Numbered from the stretch's first letter, positions 1 to 11,565 are shown. The stretch: 64,000 bases of DNA from Bedellia somnulentella (GCA_963576735.1 OY755177.1:4030001-4094000), one strand, 5' to 3'. Translations and numbers: made by a program. The notes: a model not told the origin generated them from the letters alone.

Positions 1-847
1 TTTGTCTGTCTGTCTGTCTGTCGGTTTGTATGTTCCTTATGGAAACAAAAACTACTAGACGGATTTTAACGAAAGTTGGTACAATTATTTTCCATACTCC
101 TGGGCAGGTTTTTGTATACTTTCCAGCAGAGTAGTAAAGGGGAATTTTGGGAAATTTTGGGAAAACGGGAGAAGTTACTACATTTTTTAAGCTTCCGTCG
201 CGTGTGCAGCCTTAATGGTAAAACTATGTATGTAGAAATCATGTATGACGGAAAAATTCTGCATAAAATTATCTAAAAAAAAATCCTCAACAGTTTATGT
301 CTATCTTTTACGGTTGACTCACAATAACACGTGTAATTCCTGATGATAGCTTAGCAGTTCGGAACATTCTGATTATATTTGTTTACTCTTTAGTTTGTAA
401 ACCTCTCACTCATCCCTAATTTAAAAAAGGCAACATTATAACCTATTCAATAAAAAAAGAATCATAGAAAGCGGTAGAGAAACACCGACATTATACATAA
501 AATAAGCCATCGCGCCCGTGACCAAAACCGAATCGTTACTAATTTACATATAACATACTAGATGGCGCCAGTAGTTGCATCCTACAACACGTAATGATTT
601 ATTTTTTAGATTGTTATAAATACTTCATAGCGTTTTATTCCAAAATTTGCTATTAAACGGAAATACTGAACCGTTCATTAAAGCGCATTAAAAATCACGA
701 AACTACACTGTTTAGCGAGTGCTATAAATTTAATAAATTGAAAACATTGCGCTGAATTTCACAATGCTTGAGCAGTGACTAAAGAAAAAAACCTCAGATA
801 TTTAAAAAACAACGCTACCAGTGCGAAGCTGGGACGATCCACTAGTA
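1..847 (-). repeat. Interspersed RTE-like repeat, copy A (cut by window start)
   Basis: This stretch is the reverse complement of 55776-56622 over nearly its whole length with few differences. Shared landmarks are the CTGT/ACAG tandem at the window edge, the 'ggaattttgggaaattttgg' segment, and the end 'gggacgatccactagta' near 831-847. Its 3' part, which would end in agtatagat, lies beyond the window start. No coding capacity is visible. It resembles the non-autonomous RTE-like repeats common in Lepidoptera; that family placement is from memory, the pairing is seen directly. Confidence 0.75.
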
Positions 848-2019
848 CAAAATAAATAAAAACCATACGTACTGAAACAAAAATAGTGTTTCTATTCTAA
901 GCAAATGTTCCTCATAACTTTTCCAAAAATTTTAAGATCCTACGGTGGCCCCTAAAACCGTTTGAAAGATGCCAGGAAAATGTCCCGACCGTTAAAATAT
1001 TACGACCGTCCAATATCAAGGGAGATCCTTAATCAAGCATCTTTAGTTTTATGTCAAATTTTCTGCTCCCACCGCAACGTCACTAAATGACCGAGATAAA
1101 CGTTATGGACAAATCGAGTAAATCTTAAGCCGTTAAATCTATCGGATACGCCTCTGAATGACCCTATGAATAGCTTCAATCCTTTTTTATTCATTTTGGG
1201 AATTTATAGGGGTGCGGCAAATCTAGCGTGTCTTTAGAAGCAAAATTTTATCACGCACTTCGTGGGAATGATGGAATCATTGGGGAAAGAAATTCGACAG
1301 GATTGGAAACCATATTGAAGTGAAGTAGGTTTGAGGAAATAGAACAGATTTCCTCTGACGTTTTATGTGTAAAAAGTGTCCTTAGTACGTGTAAAGTTTA
1401 GGACTTTTACATGTCTCATCTTTAAGTCTTACTATTGATAAACTGAAATATTTTGAGGGGTGCAATACTATTCAAACTACCTCACAATTACACCGTATAT
1501 GACCAAAGGGGTGACAGAGGTATATATAGTTCTTAACATCACGTGACATTGTATCACATGGTGTATGAACAAATTGATCAAATAAAACTTAGCATTGTGG
1601 TTTTCTTAGCAATGTTTTCCCTATTTTTTCGTGGCACTAATGTTTTTACTATAATATTGCAGACAATTATACTTTGAATATTATAACGAGTACCTAATGT
1701 TTAGCGGCAAGAAAACTTGTTCTCATGCGGGTACTCTGTCAAGCCCAAAGGCACATTCCTGAACATATGGTTAGAACTCTTTGTGACGAGAAAAGTGTAA
1801 CATAATATCATAGGAAACTAATAATGAACGTTGAAAATCTTTTAGCATATTTATCATGTGATTAACATGACAAAAGGCACTGGATGGCAATTGGGTGTCT
1901 AATTTTTTCTTTTACTATACTTTTGCGTTGTTAAGTATCGGCGTACAGCAACGCTAACGAAATCTGTGCAAAATTAAGGATATTAACCAGATGGCACGTA
2001 AGTTTTTATAATAATAGAG
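848..2019. other. Non-coding stretch, no gene seen
   Basis: AT-rich sequence with stops in all frames. The only recognisable piece is a worn minus-strand SINE2 3' half at about 1488-1565 ('acaccgtatatgaccaaagg', then the 'atcacgtgacattgt' block). Confidence 0.5.
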
Positions 2020-2979
2020 TAAGAAAAATAATTTTTAACAAAAAGAAAACCGACTTCATAATGGGAAAAACAACCGAAAATAAACAATCTAGTACTAAAA
2101 AGTACGAATTAAGTTTTTTAATTGAATATGAGTACTGTGATTAATACCTTAGCAATTTATTTATTCCACACGCGTCAGTTCAACCTACCTTAATATAAAA
2201 ATTCTGTTAAATTAATTTGTGAGCCGGTGCCAGCCTGCGTGATGATTGACAATAATAAGTATGTATTTCGCACTTCATACACACGTAAAATTTAGGATAC
2301 CTTGTAGTTGTAGGGTCAATTTATTTTTGTACGTATTACCATTTAAAACGTTAAGCGATAGATATATATTGTTTAGATTGTAATAATCAGAGATAGATAG
2401 AAGGGTGAATTCACTTTTGTTTGACTGGCACCGACTCAAAAATTTATTTAACAGATTTTTTATACATAAATAAAAGATGTTATTAAAGGAAAGAAAAATT
2501 TCGACACTGGCGGGGTTCGAACCCGCGACCTTCGGGTATACGCCCCCGTCGCTCTGCCAACTGAGCTACAGTGTCAGTTGGCATCCAGCGTGAAATTTCT
2601 CTATCCTTTGTTTCTTTTTTTTTTACACGTTCAAGTAGTGTTTGCGTTTCCTACCTCCGAATTTTAACTAATTCGAACCGACTCGAACCCGATTCGAATT
2701 CAGTGTCGAAATTTTTCTTTCCTTTAATAACATCTTTTATTTATGAGTAATAATCCCCACATGAGGAATTCATGTCAAAAAACATTAAATTAGATTTTTT
2801 ATATTTAGGTAGGTTGAACTGACGCGTGTGGAATAAATAAATTGCTAAGGTATTAATCACAGTACTCATATTTAATTAAAAAACTTATTTCGTACTTTTT
2901 AGTACTAGATTGTTTATTTTCGGTTGTTTTTCCCATTATGATGTCGGTTTTCTTTTTGTTAAAAATTATTTTATTTTAC
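2020..2979. mobile_element. Fold-back element with nested inverted repeats
   Basis: Outer inverted repeats of about 195 bp (2020-2215 and 2785-2979) are nearly complementary and carry aaccgacttc / gaagtcggtt near their outer ends. A second, inner pair (2465-2509 and 2701-2745) is complementary at all 45 positions by eye. A tRNA-like sequence sits beside the inner left arm, so the left arm ends inside its acceptor stem. No transposase is encoded. This is best read as a non-autonomous fold-back or MITE-like element that has captured a tRNA-like or SINE sequence. Target-site duplications were not identified. Confidence 0.65.
2503..2575 (-). tRNA. tRNA-like sequence, probably a pseudogene or SINE head
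   Basis: Read on the minus strand, 73 nt fold as a cloverleaf. The acceptor arms gacactg/cagtgtc pair at 7 of 7, the D arm is GCTC...GAGC, and the T arm is GCGGG-TTCGAAC-CCCGC with all 5 pairs. The A box is tagctcagttgg and the B box ggttcgaacc. The anticodon arm is irregular: it pairs only as CGGG/CCCG around an 8-nt loop GGCGTATA with no U before an anticodon. No isotype can be assigned. Its place inside a fold-back element also argues for a mobile tRNA-derived sequence. Confidence 0.5.
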
Positions 2980-3175
2980 GAGTTTTAGAGATGGGTAGAC
3001 CTGGCAAAGATGCCTCTCGTATGAGGCAGTGCGACGGTTACTGTATTATTCTTCGTATTTCCGGTATTTCTATTATTATACGATATTAAATAGGCTCAAC
3101 CATATGTAACTTTACATTGTCCTTGAAATCCCTCAAAAGGCGATGGTCTACAATTCTACATCTCAAAAAAGACTC

Positions 3176-3347
3176 AAACGTTCACGCCGAATATCCCCAA
3201 AGGGGTTAGCAGAGGTAGTAATGCTTCTGAATATCACGTGACATTGTCACCCGTTGTTCAGAGTACCCACGCTTTGCTTGGACTCACGTTTTCACGTTAT
3301 ACAGGGCAGGCCTATCGGCGTTTTGAACAAATACACTGTCACATGAT
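3176..3347 (-). mobile_element. SINE2 fragment, 5' truncated
   Basis: Minus-strand 3' part of SINE2, from 'gttcacgccgaatatcccc' to 'cactgtcacatga'. The head and core are missing, and it is several percent diverged from the full copy at 57201. Confidence 0.7.
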
Positions 3348-3357
3348 TGTGAGTTTC

Positions 3358-3855
3358 GACAGTCCCCTTGATTTCCTGGGATGCCATCATCAGATCCTGG
3401 TCTCATGGTACTTTCTCGGTAACAATAACATAACAAAAGAAATGTTGAGTGAACCTGTACTTCTCTTCATAAAAGCTACGAAGAGGAGCATAAATCTTTA
3501 TGAAATGGTGATAGAACTGTTTACTAACTCCTAGTGATTAAGGACCCACACCTTCCATCATCAGCTCAGCAGCATAACAATATGATTTTCAGAAAGCAAA
3601 TGCCAATATAAGTTCAGAAAATATATAAAACGCGGTACATTTGCCTATAAAATTCCAAGGTTCCCCTCGATTTCTCCAGGATCCCATCATCAGACCCTAA
3701 TATCCTCATCATGGTACCAATCCGGGAGTATCTTCTATCGAATAAAAAATTAATAATCAAAATCGGTTCATAAATGGCGAAGTAATCGGCGAACAAACAT
3801 AAAAAAAAATGCGGTCGAATTGAGAACACTCCTTTTTTTGAAGTCGGTTAAAAAA
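3358..3855 (+). repeat. gaagtcggtt-type dispersed repeat
   Basis: The sequence ends 'ttttgaagtcggtt', preceded by 'aaaatcggttcataaatgg'. The block 'ccctcgatttctccaggat...catcatcaga' occurs twice (about 3363 and 3662). I recognise this as a very common lepidopteran repeat type. Open frames here are short and not convincing. Confidence 0.55.
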
Positions 3856-4495
3856 CAAACCCTAACACATTTCAAATCATGATGTTAGAGATAAAGTCTA
3901 CACAAAATTACCGCCAGCATTAACTGATTAGATTAATTCTGGCGGTTCCCATCACAGACTATCAGAATGTGCTCTCTATAGTGCGTGTGTAAGGATAGCA
4001 TAAGACAAATAAAAATTTTCGACAAATTCGCAATGTTTTTAGACCCATTTTTATTTTTATTTTTATTTTTCTTTTTTCCTTTCTGTATTTTTGTGTGCCT
4101 CTTGTTTCGGCGAATTCCTTTCTTATCAATTAAGGAAAGAATCATTTTTCGACATCATCTGGACTCGGACATCAGCCCGGCTAGTACGAGCGGTGTTTAA
4201 ACTAGTTATCGCGTGCGATAAAGCAGCCATCTCTTACGCACTTACTTAGTATCGTATACTGCCATCTCATTCTAACCGTTATCGTGTCGATAAAATAGCG
4301 CTCGTGCTTGCCTCCCAGGACTCGAATTCCTTTCTTTTTTCTTTCTAGATATATGTTTAATTCCTGAATCGGGCTGTGCAAATCTTATGATTTCTCATGA
4401 GTGGTTCATGTTTCAAGTTAATAGAAAGAGAAAGGTTGTTACAGGTATACACAGATTTTCGACTGAGGAATCATTTGCTTTTATATTTACACACA
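3856..4495. other. Non-coding stretch
   Basis: No gene is seen. There is an 8-bp perfect inverted repeat (accgccag / ctggcggt, about 3911-3945) and a pyrimidine-rich run of ATTTT/TTTTTA units near 4046-4095. Both are unexplained. Confidence 0.4.
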
Positions 4496-4793
4496 TGAGG
4501 GGCAGCCAAAGCTTTAGAATTAGCGCCTCTTCCGTCACTTTTGTAAGATACATACATACATACATATACTCACCTCTATAAATCCCAGGAAGGGGTAGCC
4601 AGAGCTAAAGAATTAGAGATTTCTCAGCCACTTTTGGAAATTTGAGTGGGGAAAAGATAGAAAAAATAAAGGTTGTTGGTGATGGGTATCCAACCGCATC
4701 GCCCAAAAATCCCTTAATAGCCACATACCGTTACTCTTACGTACACCCACCGGAAGAAATGGGGTAGTGCTATTCTAAACCGACACTACACGA
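4496..4793 (-). mobile_element. SINE1 copy plus tail fragment of another
   Basis: A near full-length SINE1 on the minus strand (4550-4793), from its (CATA)n tail complement to 'cgacactacacg'. It is preceded at 4496-4549 by a worn SINE1 fragment ('ggggcagccaaagcttta'). A further decayed minus-strand SINE1 follows at about 4800-4955. Confidence 0.8.
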
Positions 4794-4955
4794 TGTACAC
4801 TTTTGTAAGATGGGTGGGTATAAGGTTATAACTTAATGGTGGTTGGGGTCTCCAACAGTATCATACAATAATCACTTAAATTACAATACCATAAGTCGCC
4901 TTTTAAGACAATCGCAGCAAGAAATGGAGTAAGTGCTATTCTAAGCCGAGACAAT

Positions 4956-5520
4956 ACGTAATTAAATTTACCTTTTAATACCTTTTATTTGCATAAAACA
5001 ACAGTTAGAGTAATACAACTGTTTAAAAGCCTCATAATGTTTTAAGTAAAGCATGATATTAAATAAAGAGATCTCAAGCGGTAAATTAATAAAGTTACTC
5101 CAACTTTCAATGGGTTCGGAAATTAGGTACTTGTTTAATTTCAGTTTATGATTAGTTTTAGATGTCTACACAAGTTAGCTAACATTTAGTATGGTGATAG
5201 CTATCTTATTGTGACGAGATGTCATTCTTGGTGTCATGGTAAAATGCGAGTCATTTTATTATTTGATCGAAATATTAAATGTATGAAAAGATTAATGAAT
5301 GTTAATGAAGCTCGAGAAGTCTTTGCCTTCTATGATGGGAACCAATCACGTAATTATTAGGTATGCATGTATGGAAATGCTTAAAAGCCTCCCCGCATTT
5401 TGCAGCTATTGCCCTCACTCTTACGTCAAATTTACTGATAGTGACAGGGACGGAAAAAACGCGCGCGCAGGATAAATGTAGTTTATTTAGTTTTATTGAA
5501 TAACTATAATCATCATCAGT
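4956..5520. other. Non-coding stretch with a LINE3 scrap
   Basis: No gene is seen. At 5278-5325 (+) a 48-bp scrap translates as MKRLMNVNEAREVF, matching the LINE3 C-terminal motif seen in the copies at 50281 and 62215. Confidence 0.45.
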
Positions 5521-5523
5521 CAT

Positions 5524-6535
5524 GTCCAGGGATCAGTCCTTGCACCAACCGAGTACCTTGTATACGTCAATGACATGTGTAACATATTCGAGGGAGGATC
5601 TCTATACCAGTTTGCAGATGATACTTGCCTATTGTATGCACACAACGATATTGAGGTGGCGCAAAATAAATTACAGCTGAATTATGATATGCTATGTAAA
5701 TGGGCTCACGATGTTGGATTAGTTATAAACGAACAAAAGACTAAGCTAATGCACATCCATTCCCCATACCTAAAATCAACAATAATACCCAAGATCGTGG
5801 CCCACGAGCACCAATGTATGCATCAGAACTGCAATTGCGACGGTAAATGTAGCAATCTAGAATTAGTGGACAACCATAAGTACTTAGGCATGATAATAGA
5901 TAGTAACTTCAATTGGGGACCACACATCGAACTCATATGTAACCAGTTAAGGGCTATTATGGGAAAATTAGTTATCTTAAAATATAAACTTCCATATAAC
6001 ATACTAAGATTGCTATATTTATCGTTGGCCGACTCTGTAATAAGTTATGGGCTAAGTAGCTACGGTAGGACATACAGAACATACATAGATAACATATACA
6101 AACTACAACTAAGCATTTTAAAAAAGATTGTTCCATCAAAGATAAAAATCAAATACAAAGACGATAACAAATCAATATTTGAATACTGCAAAATTATCAA
6201 TGTCTTTAATAAAACAAAGTTCCTAATTATGTGTGAAGAAAAGGAGAATATAATTAATTTAAAACGCCGTACGCGACCGATCTCATTACGCTCGCTATCT
6301 TATATACCTACATTTGTTGTGTGTGCCTAGATGTAACAATGACTACGGCAGGCGAACGATAGAATGTATATTACCGCAGGTACTCAATGAACTACCGAGC
6401 GAGGTCATTGATTCACTGCGCGTGGACAACCACAAATGTAAAACTATATTAAAAAGATATTTCCAACAACAATGTAAAACAGGGCCGATTTCACAGGTGG
6501 CGGAGGGTGCCGGTGGGGCAGATGAGCCATGAACT
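5524..6535 (+). pseudogene. LINE reverse transcriptase, 3' half (LINE-A)
   Basis: The reading frame begins abruptly at the RT palm motif QGSVLAP (usual form PQGSVLGP) and continues to the catalytic YQFADDT box. After it come the thumb and C-terminal region typical of CR1/Jockey-group LINEs (HKYLGMIID, SYGLSSYGRTYRTY). A +1 frameshift at about 6300-6330 moves the conserved end (RCNNDYGRRTIECILPQVLN) into another frame. The endonuclease and the first RT blocks are missing, as expected of a 5'-truncated insertion. The 3' part contains a lineage-specific Cys-rich insert (CMHQNCNCDGKC). It is non-functional. Clade placement beyond CR1/Jockey group is uncertain. Confidence 0.85.
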
Positions 6536-6829
6536 CTTATAGAATTCTTGCCTCATCTGTCACGCGGGTATCATCCGCGGGGCGTGTGAAATTGGGCCAT
6601 GTTACGATGGTCAGTCAGCATTGTATATAAATTTATAAGTAAATTATATTTATAATCATATTTCTTAAATAGAGAACGTCACTAAGACGCAATACAATCA
6701 ACTGTGATTTACAATGTAAGAGCGGGGGACGGTGGTTACAATTAAACCTTAGAAGAGGATTAAGTGACCACTATATAACCATTGTATAATGTATTTTGTC
6801 TTTATAATGAATAAATAATAAAAAAAAAA
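6536..6829 (+). mobile_element. LINE-A 3' UTR and poly(A) tail
   Basis: Non-coding tail of the LINE at 5524, ending 'gaataaataataaaaaaaaa' near 6829. I could not define a target-site duplication. Confidence 0.6.
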
Positions 6830-7468
6830 CTTTAAATGAAAAGTTAAACATCAAAGTTACAGATCTTAAAGCTACGCGTATATAGACACATAATGAGTTC
6901 ACATGTATGTTATACCAGTGGAGCCTATACGGTTTTTATGAAAACAAAGCATTTTCCAATTCAATTTTTTTCATCATATTTTTCAACAAATTATTAAAAT
7001 GTTAAACATCAAATTTTAACACCATGAACTAATCACCAACATATATTTTATTCATGTCATATCAATATCATCAAATCAGACTTTATAGAATTTCCAAACA
7101 ATCAATATCAACCTATTTTTCCGGGGACGCCCTTTACTGTGTTTATATTTATTATATATTTTTTTATGACGCTGCTAGTGTGCGAGTGAGTCCACCGTCT
7201 GGAGGTCGCCACACTGAATATAAAAATCAGAATATGTCGTTAAAAAGGACATGCACCTGATGGATAAAAGAAAATTAAGTTTCAGGTAATATTGGTAGTA
7301 CTTTTAGTAGAGGTGGTTGGGGCAGACATTTAGATGGTGGCTGAGCTTTACTAAGTCATGCATGTGACATTGGAATTATACAAAACATCGGAACTCTGCT
7401 CACCGGTTGACAGATACGTTATGAAATTTTAGTTAACATTTGACTTTGAGAGTTTGAATAGATGTATT
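6830..7468. other. Non-coding stretch, nothing recognised
   Basis: AT-rich; only short chance frames. Confidence 0.4.
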
Positions 7469-7716
7469 GCTGTGTAGTGTCGGCTTAGAATAACACTACC
7501 CCATTTCTTCCGGTGGGTGTACTTAAAAGGCGACTAACGGTATTGGGGCTTTTAAGGGATTTTTGGGCGATGCGGTTGGAGACCCATCACCAACATCCAT
7601 TATTTTTACTACTTTTCCCCACTCACATTTCCAAAAGTGGCTGAGGAATTTTTAATTCCTTAGTTCTGGCTACCCCTTCTAGGGATTTACAGCCGTGAGT
7701 ATATCTATGTATGATG
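7469..7716 (+). mobile_element. SINE1 copy (subfamily A)
   Basis: A representative full-length member. It starts gctgtgtagtgtcggcttag and passes through 'cttccggtgggtgta', 'ggcgactaacgg', 'gggcgatgcggttggagac', 'tccaaaagtggctgagg' and 'agctctggctaccccttct'. It ends agccgtgagtatat followed by a TATG tandem. The segment ggttggagaccc resembles a degenerate pol III B box, but no convincing A box is seen, so its origin is unclear. The 3' end resembles that of LINE3 (see 13378). Confidence 0.9.
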
Positions 7717-7748
7717 TGTGTTGAGGTGAATTCTACTTCTGAGGTGAC

Positions 7749-7905
7749 TACCGTGATAGCTCAATGGGTAGAACACCGCTTATCGTGCCGACAATGAGGG
7801 TTCAAATCCCGGGTCGGGCCTACACCAATTCGTCTTTTCTAATGTTATTTGTATGGTTTATTTTTCATCGTAGTTAACGGTGAGAGTAAACATCGTGAGA
7901 AAACC
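7749..7905 (+). mobile_element. SINE2 head and core, 3' truncated
   Basis: tRNA-derived head with A box tagctcaatggg and B box ggttcaaatcc, then the conserved core ending 'aacatcgtgagaaaacc'. Similarity to SINE2 fades after 7905. Confidence 0.8.
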
Positions 7906-8217
7906 TGAGTTTTGAGTTTTATGAAAACCCCAAATAGACACGTGTGTTTATTCGTGAAATGTTAAAATATTAATAATGGTAAAGCAAGGTTTTTATGTAA
8001 TTAAAACATATTTTTTTAATTTCACCAAATTTATCAAAAGATTCCTGTGATTATAAGAAAACTGATCTGTGGAATTGAATCTGATTGTATTTAAAAATAA
8101 AAGAAATCATTGAAATTCAAATATTTCAATTGCACTCTCGATCCTGGTTATGTAATTATTATTACCATTTCTTTGTGATAAGGCATATAATAACAATGTC
8201 AGTTAATTAGTGCCAAT

Positions 8218-8470
8218 GCCGTGTAGTGTCGGCTTAGAATAACACTACCCCATTTCTACCCGTGGGTGATCGTAAGAGGCGACTAAGGGTATAGGGGCTT
8301 TTTAAGTGATTTTTGGGCGATGTGGTTGGAGACCCGTCACCAAAAACGTTTCTTATTATCATCTGGTCCCCAATCAACTTCCAAAAGTGGCTGAGGAATT
8401 TATCGTTCCAAAGCTCTGGCTACCCCGTTCAGGGATTTATAGCCGTGAGTATATGTATGTATGTATGTAT
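8218..8470 (+). mobile_element. SINE1 copy (subfamily B)
   Basis: A full-length copy with subfamily-B diagnostic changes: 'ctacccgtgggtgatcgta', 'ggcgactaagggtatag', 'gatgtggttggagacccgtc', 'ccccaatcaacttcc'. It ends in (TATG)n. Confidence 0.9.
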
Positions 8471-8691
8471 TAATTAGTAAACGATCAAAGGAAATAACTT
8501 CAGCTCAAAATAGCACTGCCTTTTCTTTTTCTAAAAACTTCAAAGAACGTATCTAAGCGAGTATGTATAATCGAAATTTAAGCTAAATTTAGCTCTAAGT
8601 ACCCTCTTGGTACCCGTACCCCGTGTACAAATAGCAGTTAGTATGTATGCTATAAATAGTTCTTATTAAAGTCCAATACATAAACAATTTA

Positions 8692-8939
8692 GCCGTGTAG
8701 TGTCGGCTTAGAATAACACTACCCCATTTCTACTCGTGGGTGATCGTAAGAGGCGACTAAGGGTATAGAGGCTTTTTAAGTGATTTTTGGGCGCTGTGGT
8801 GGGAGACCCGTCACCAAAAACTTTTACTATTACCATCTTTTCCCCAATCAACTTCCAAAAGTGGCTGAGAAATTTCTCAGCCAAAGCTCTGGCTAACCCG
8901 TTAAGGGATTTATAGCCGTGAGTATATGTATGTATGTAC
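8692..8939 (+). mobile_element. SINE1 copy (subfamily B)
   Basis: Full length, with the same diagnostic bases as the copy at 8218, from which it is separated by 222 bp of unrelated sequence. Confidence 0.9.
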
Positions 8940-9518
8940 ATAAACAAATTTTACTTTATTTACTCGGTTCTTAAAAACATAATTATTGTTCCAGTAAACA
9001 ACAAAAAAAAATTCAGCGTCCAACTTCGTTATTATTCTGCGATAAATTGACGAGCTACTCGTGCTGATAAATTTCTTTCGGAAACCGTTGGCTTATCGGT
9101 CTACCTCAAAATAATATTTCGTTCAACTTGACGAGAAAGGGTTTCTTGAATAGGAATCTCATTAAACGGAGCACTTGAAACCTCACGAAAGAAGGGTTTT
9201 GAGATGATCATTCTTCCATACTTTAGCTTTGAGAAGCGCTGTCTAATAATGTATATTTTGGTTGATAAATTGGCCGTTTTATTTGTAGGCAAATCGGAAG
9301 ATTGGATCGTATAGTCGGTCGGTTACTTTCCCAATTTACGGCGCCCGTTCTCGACTATAAGTACCGTCGCCACGGCTCATGGATCTCGGCTCACTCGATT
9401 TATATTTTCAGGGAAACATCTATATTCGATACACACTTATTTAAATGGTAGGCATCGCGCCTAGGCTCGAAATAGGAGAAACGAAACAGGGTTTAATAAT
9501 TAAAAAAGAAAATCAAAT
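8940..9518. other. Non-coding stretch, nothing recognised
   Basis: The more GC-balanced part (9290-9420) holds no open frame I recognise. Confidence 0.4.
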
Positions 9519-9680
9519 GTTCACACCGTATATCCGCGAAGGGGTGGCAGTGGTACTAAAACTTCTGAATATTACGTGACTGTCACCTGGTATTCAGTAC
9601 CCTCGTTTTGCATCGACAGTGTATTCACGTGATAGGGGGCAGGCCTATTGCCGATTTGTACGAACACACTGTCCAAACAT
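9519..9680 (-). mobile_element. SINE2 fragment, 5' truncated
   Basis: Minus-strand SINE2 3' half, from 'ttcacaccgtatatccgcg' to 'cacactgtccaaacat'. Confidence 0.75.
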
Positions 9681-9714
9681 ATAATCTAGATTGTACGGAT
9701 TGTACTGGTACGGA

Positions 9715-9781
9715 CTGGAAAGTGGCGATCGATAGTCTCTGCCTACCCCAGTGGGAAATAAGCGCGTGAGTATATGTATGA
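9715..9781 (+). mobile_element. LINE3 3' end fragment
   Basis: Contains 'gtggcgatcgatagtctctg' and 'ctaccccagtgggaaataag', then gcgtgagtatatgtatg. A SINE1 begins a few bases after its tail. Confidence 0.75.
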
Positions 9782-9784
9782 GGT

Positions 9785-10015
9785 GCCGTGTAGTGAGTGC
9801 CGGCTTAGAATGTCACTACTCCTTTCAACTCACGGGTGTCGTAAGAGGCGACTAAGGGTATGGGGCTTCTTAATTAGTTTTTGGGTACTTTGGGTGATAC
9901 TTTATTTTAACCATCTTCTCCCCTATCAACTTCCAAATGTGGCTAAGGAGTTTCTGGCTCTGAAGCTCTGGCTACCCCTTTTTAGGATTTATGGCCGTGA
10001 GTTTATGTATGAATA
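9785..10015 (+). mobile_element. SINE1 copy (older variant)
   Basis: Starts gccgtgtagtgagtgccgg and ends atggccgtgagtttatgtat. It shares 'ccctatcaacttccaaatgtgg' type changes with the decayed copies at 15330, 27635 and 57815, suggesting an older subfamily. Confidence 0.85.
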
Positions 10016-10034
10016 TATGAATATGTATATGTTT

Positions 10035-10272
10035 GCTGTGTAGTGTCGGCTTAGAATAGCACTACCCCATTTCTTCCGGTGGGTGTACGTAAGAGGCGAC
10101 TAACGGTATTGGGGCTTTTAAGGGATTTTTGGGCGATGAGGTTGAAGACCCATCAACAACAGCCTATATTTTACCACTTAACTTCCTCTAGCTGGGCTAG
10201 CTAGATGGGGTAGCTCTGGCTACCCCATTTAGGGATTTATAGCCGTTAGTATATGTATGTATGTATATGTAT
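10035..10272 (+). mobile_element. SINE1 copy (subfamily A, internally rearranged)
   Basis: Full-length ends, but the part around 10180-10210 is replaced by 'cctctagctgggctagctag', with loss of the usual cttttccccactc block. It is inserted directly beyond the tail of the previous SINE1. Confidence 0.85.
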
Positions 10273-10688
10273 CTATGTTTTAAAGATCTAAAAAAAATGG
10301 TTTTATTTTCTATTTCATTCTAATCCCAAAAAGGACTAGATATTCCTAAAACTGTTTCATAAAGCCCTAGTTTTTTAATACGAGATCTGAGAGAATCAGT
10401 ACTATATTCAATAGACATATCAAAGCAATAAATCTTCCGGGCTTCAACTTTTTCATCTGATTTAGAGCCATCTATTCAGTGTGTCTTGAACATCTGGCTA
10501 CATACTGTATACTTCAGTATCAAATATTACACTGTGCTGAATTTGTAGCTGGGTTTGGAAAGACTCAAACCCGATTTCTTTCATTTTTGAAATGGGTATG
10601 TGAATTGACTGAAAGGTCATGAATTTTTTGAGTATTTGTTAAAGAAGATGATGAGAATTGATTGCAACCGTGATATTCCAAGAACGAA

Positions 10689-11017
10689 CGGTAGAACGAA
10701 CGCCCGTCAATACAAAGGGCGTGAGATCAAAAACCGCGTTGGGCCTTCACCAATTTGTCTTTTCTAAAGTCATATGTGTGGTCACTATCATGGTTGTTAA
10801 GGATGAGGGAAAACATCGTAAGAAAACCCACAAGACCAAGTTGTACTTTGTCTTTTGACAGTGTATTCGTACATAACGGCGATAGGCCTACCCTCTATCA
10901 CGTCAGTGCACTGACCAAGCAAAACGTGGGTACTCTGAACACCACCAGGTGACAATGACACGTGATGTTCAGAAGTATTTGTACATCTGCCAACTCCTTT
11001 GGGGATATAACCTTAAC
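10689..11017 (+). mobile_element. SINE2b-like copy, diverged
   Basis: Begins within the tRNA-like head (gtagaacgaacgcccgtc, agggcgtgagatcaaaaac) and runs through the core to 'ctccttttggggatata'. The B box is mutated, so it is transcriptionally dead by inspection. Confidence 0.75.
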
Positions 11018-11310
11018 TATTCCTTAATAGGACAAACGTTTCTCATACACAGGAGTCGTGAATTGATATCTTGAGTGGGATCCTCCTTAATGTCTCTTTT
11101 CTAAAGTTACGTTTGGTAAATTTGACATTGCCTTCTACGGTTAAGGAAGTAAAAGGAGAGGTAGAGTTGTTACAAGTCAGAGGATATAAAAAGGAAAAAG
11201 ATTGCTAAAATTTCGCCCAAATCATAATTTAACAAAAGGAAATCACGTTATTGTTACAATAATGTTACGTTAAACTGAAACCATTTGACAAAATTGAAAG
11301 AGTGGCACAA

Positions 11311-11519
11311 GCACTAATACTGACAAAGTCACATGGTGTTCGGAGTAGCCACATTTTACTTGGACAGTGTACTCAAATAAGGGGACAGGCATATCGCCGT
11401 TTAGTACAAATGCATAAAAGACTCTCTTTCGAAAAGACATATTGATGTAGTCCCGACCCACGATTTGAACCCACGCCGGTCTGCATGATAGGCGGAGGAT
11501 AACTGAGCTATCACGGTTG
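11311..11519 (-). mobile_element. SINE2 copy, internally deleted
   Basis: On the minus strand an intact head (caaccgtgatagctcagt, gggttcaaatcgtggg) is joined through a shortened core to the 3' half. The aaaacatcgtgaggaaac core block is missing. Confidence 0.75.
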
Positions 11520-11565
11520 TATCACAAAATAATATAACCTGGTTTATACGAATGTGAATAAATTA

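Noticed and set aside
3933..4200. Overlapping frames on both strands near a T/A-rich run
   Set aside because: Low-complexity translation (poly-Phe or poly-Lys) over ATTTT units.
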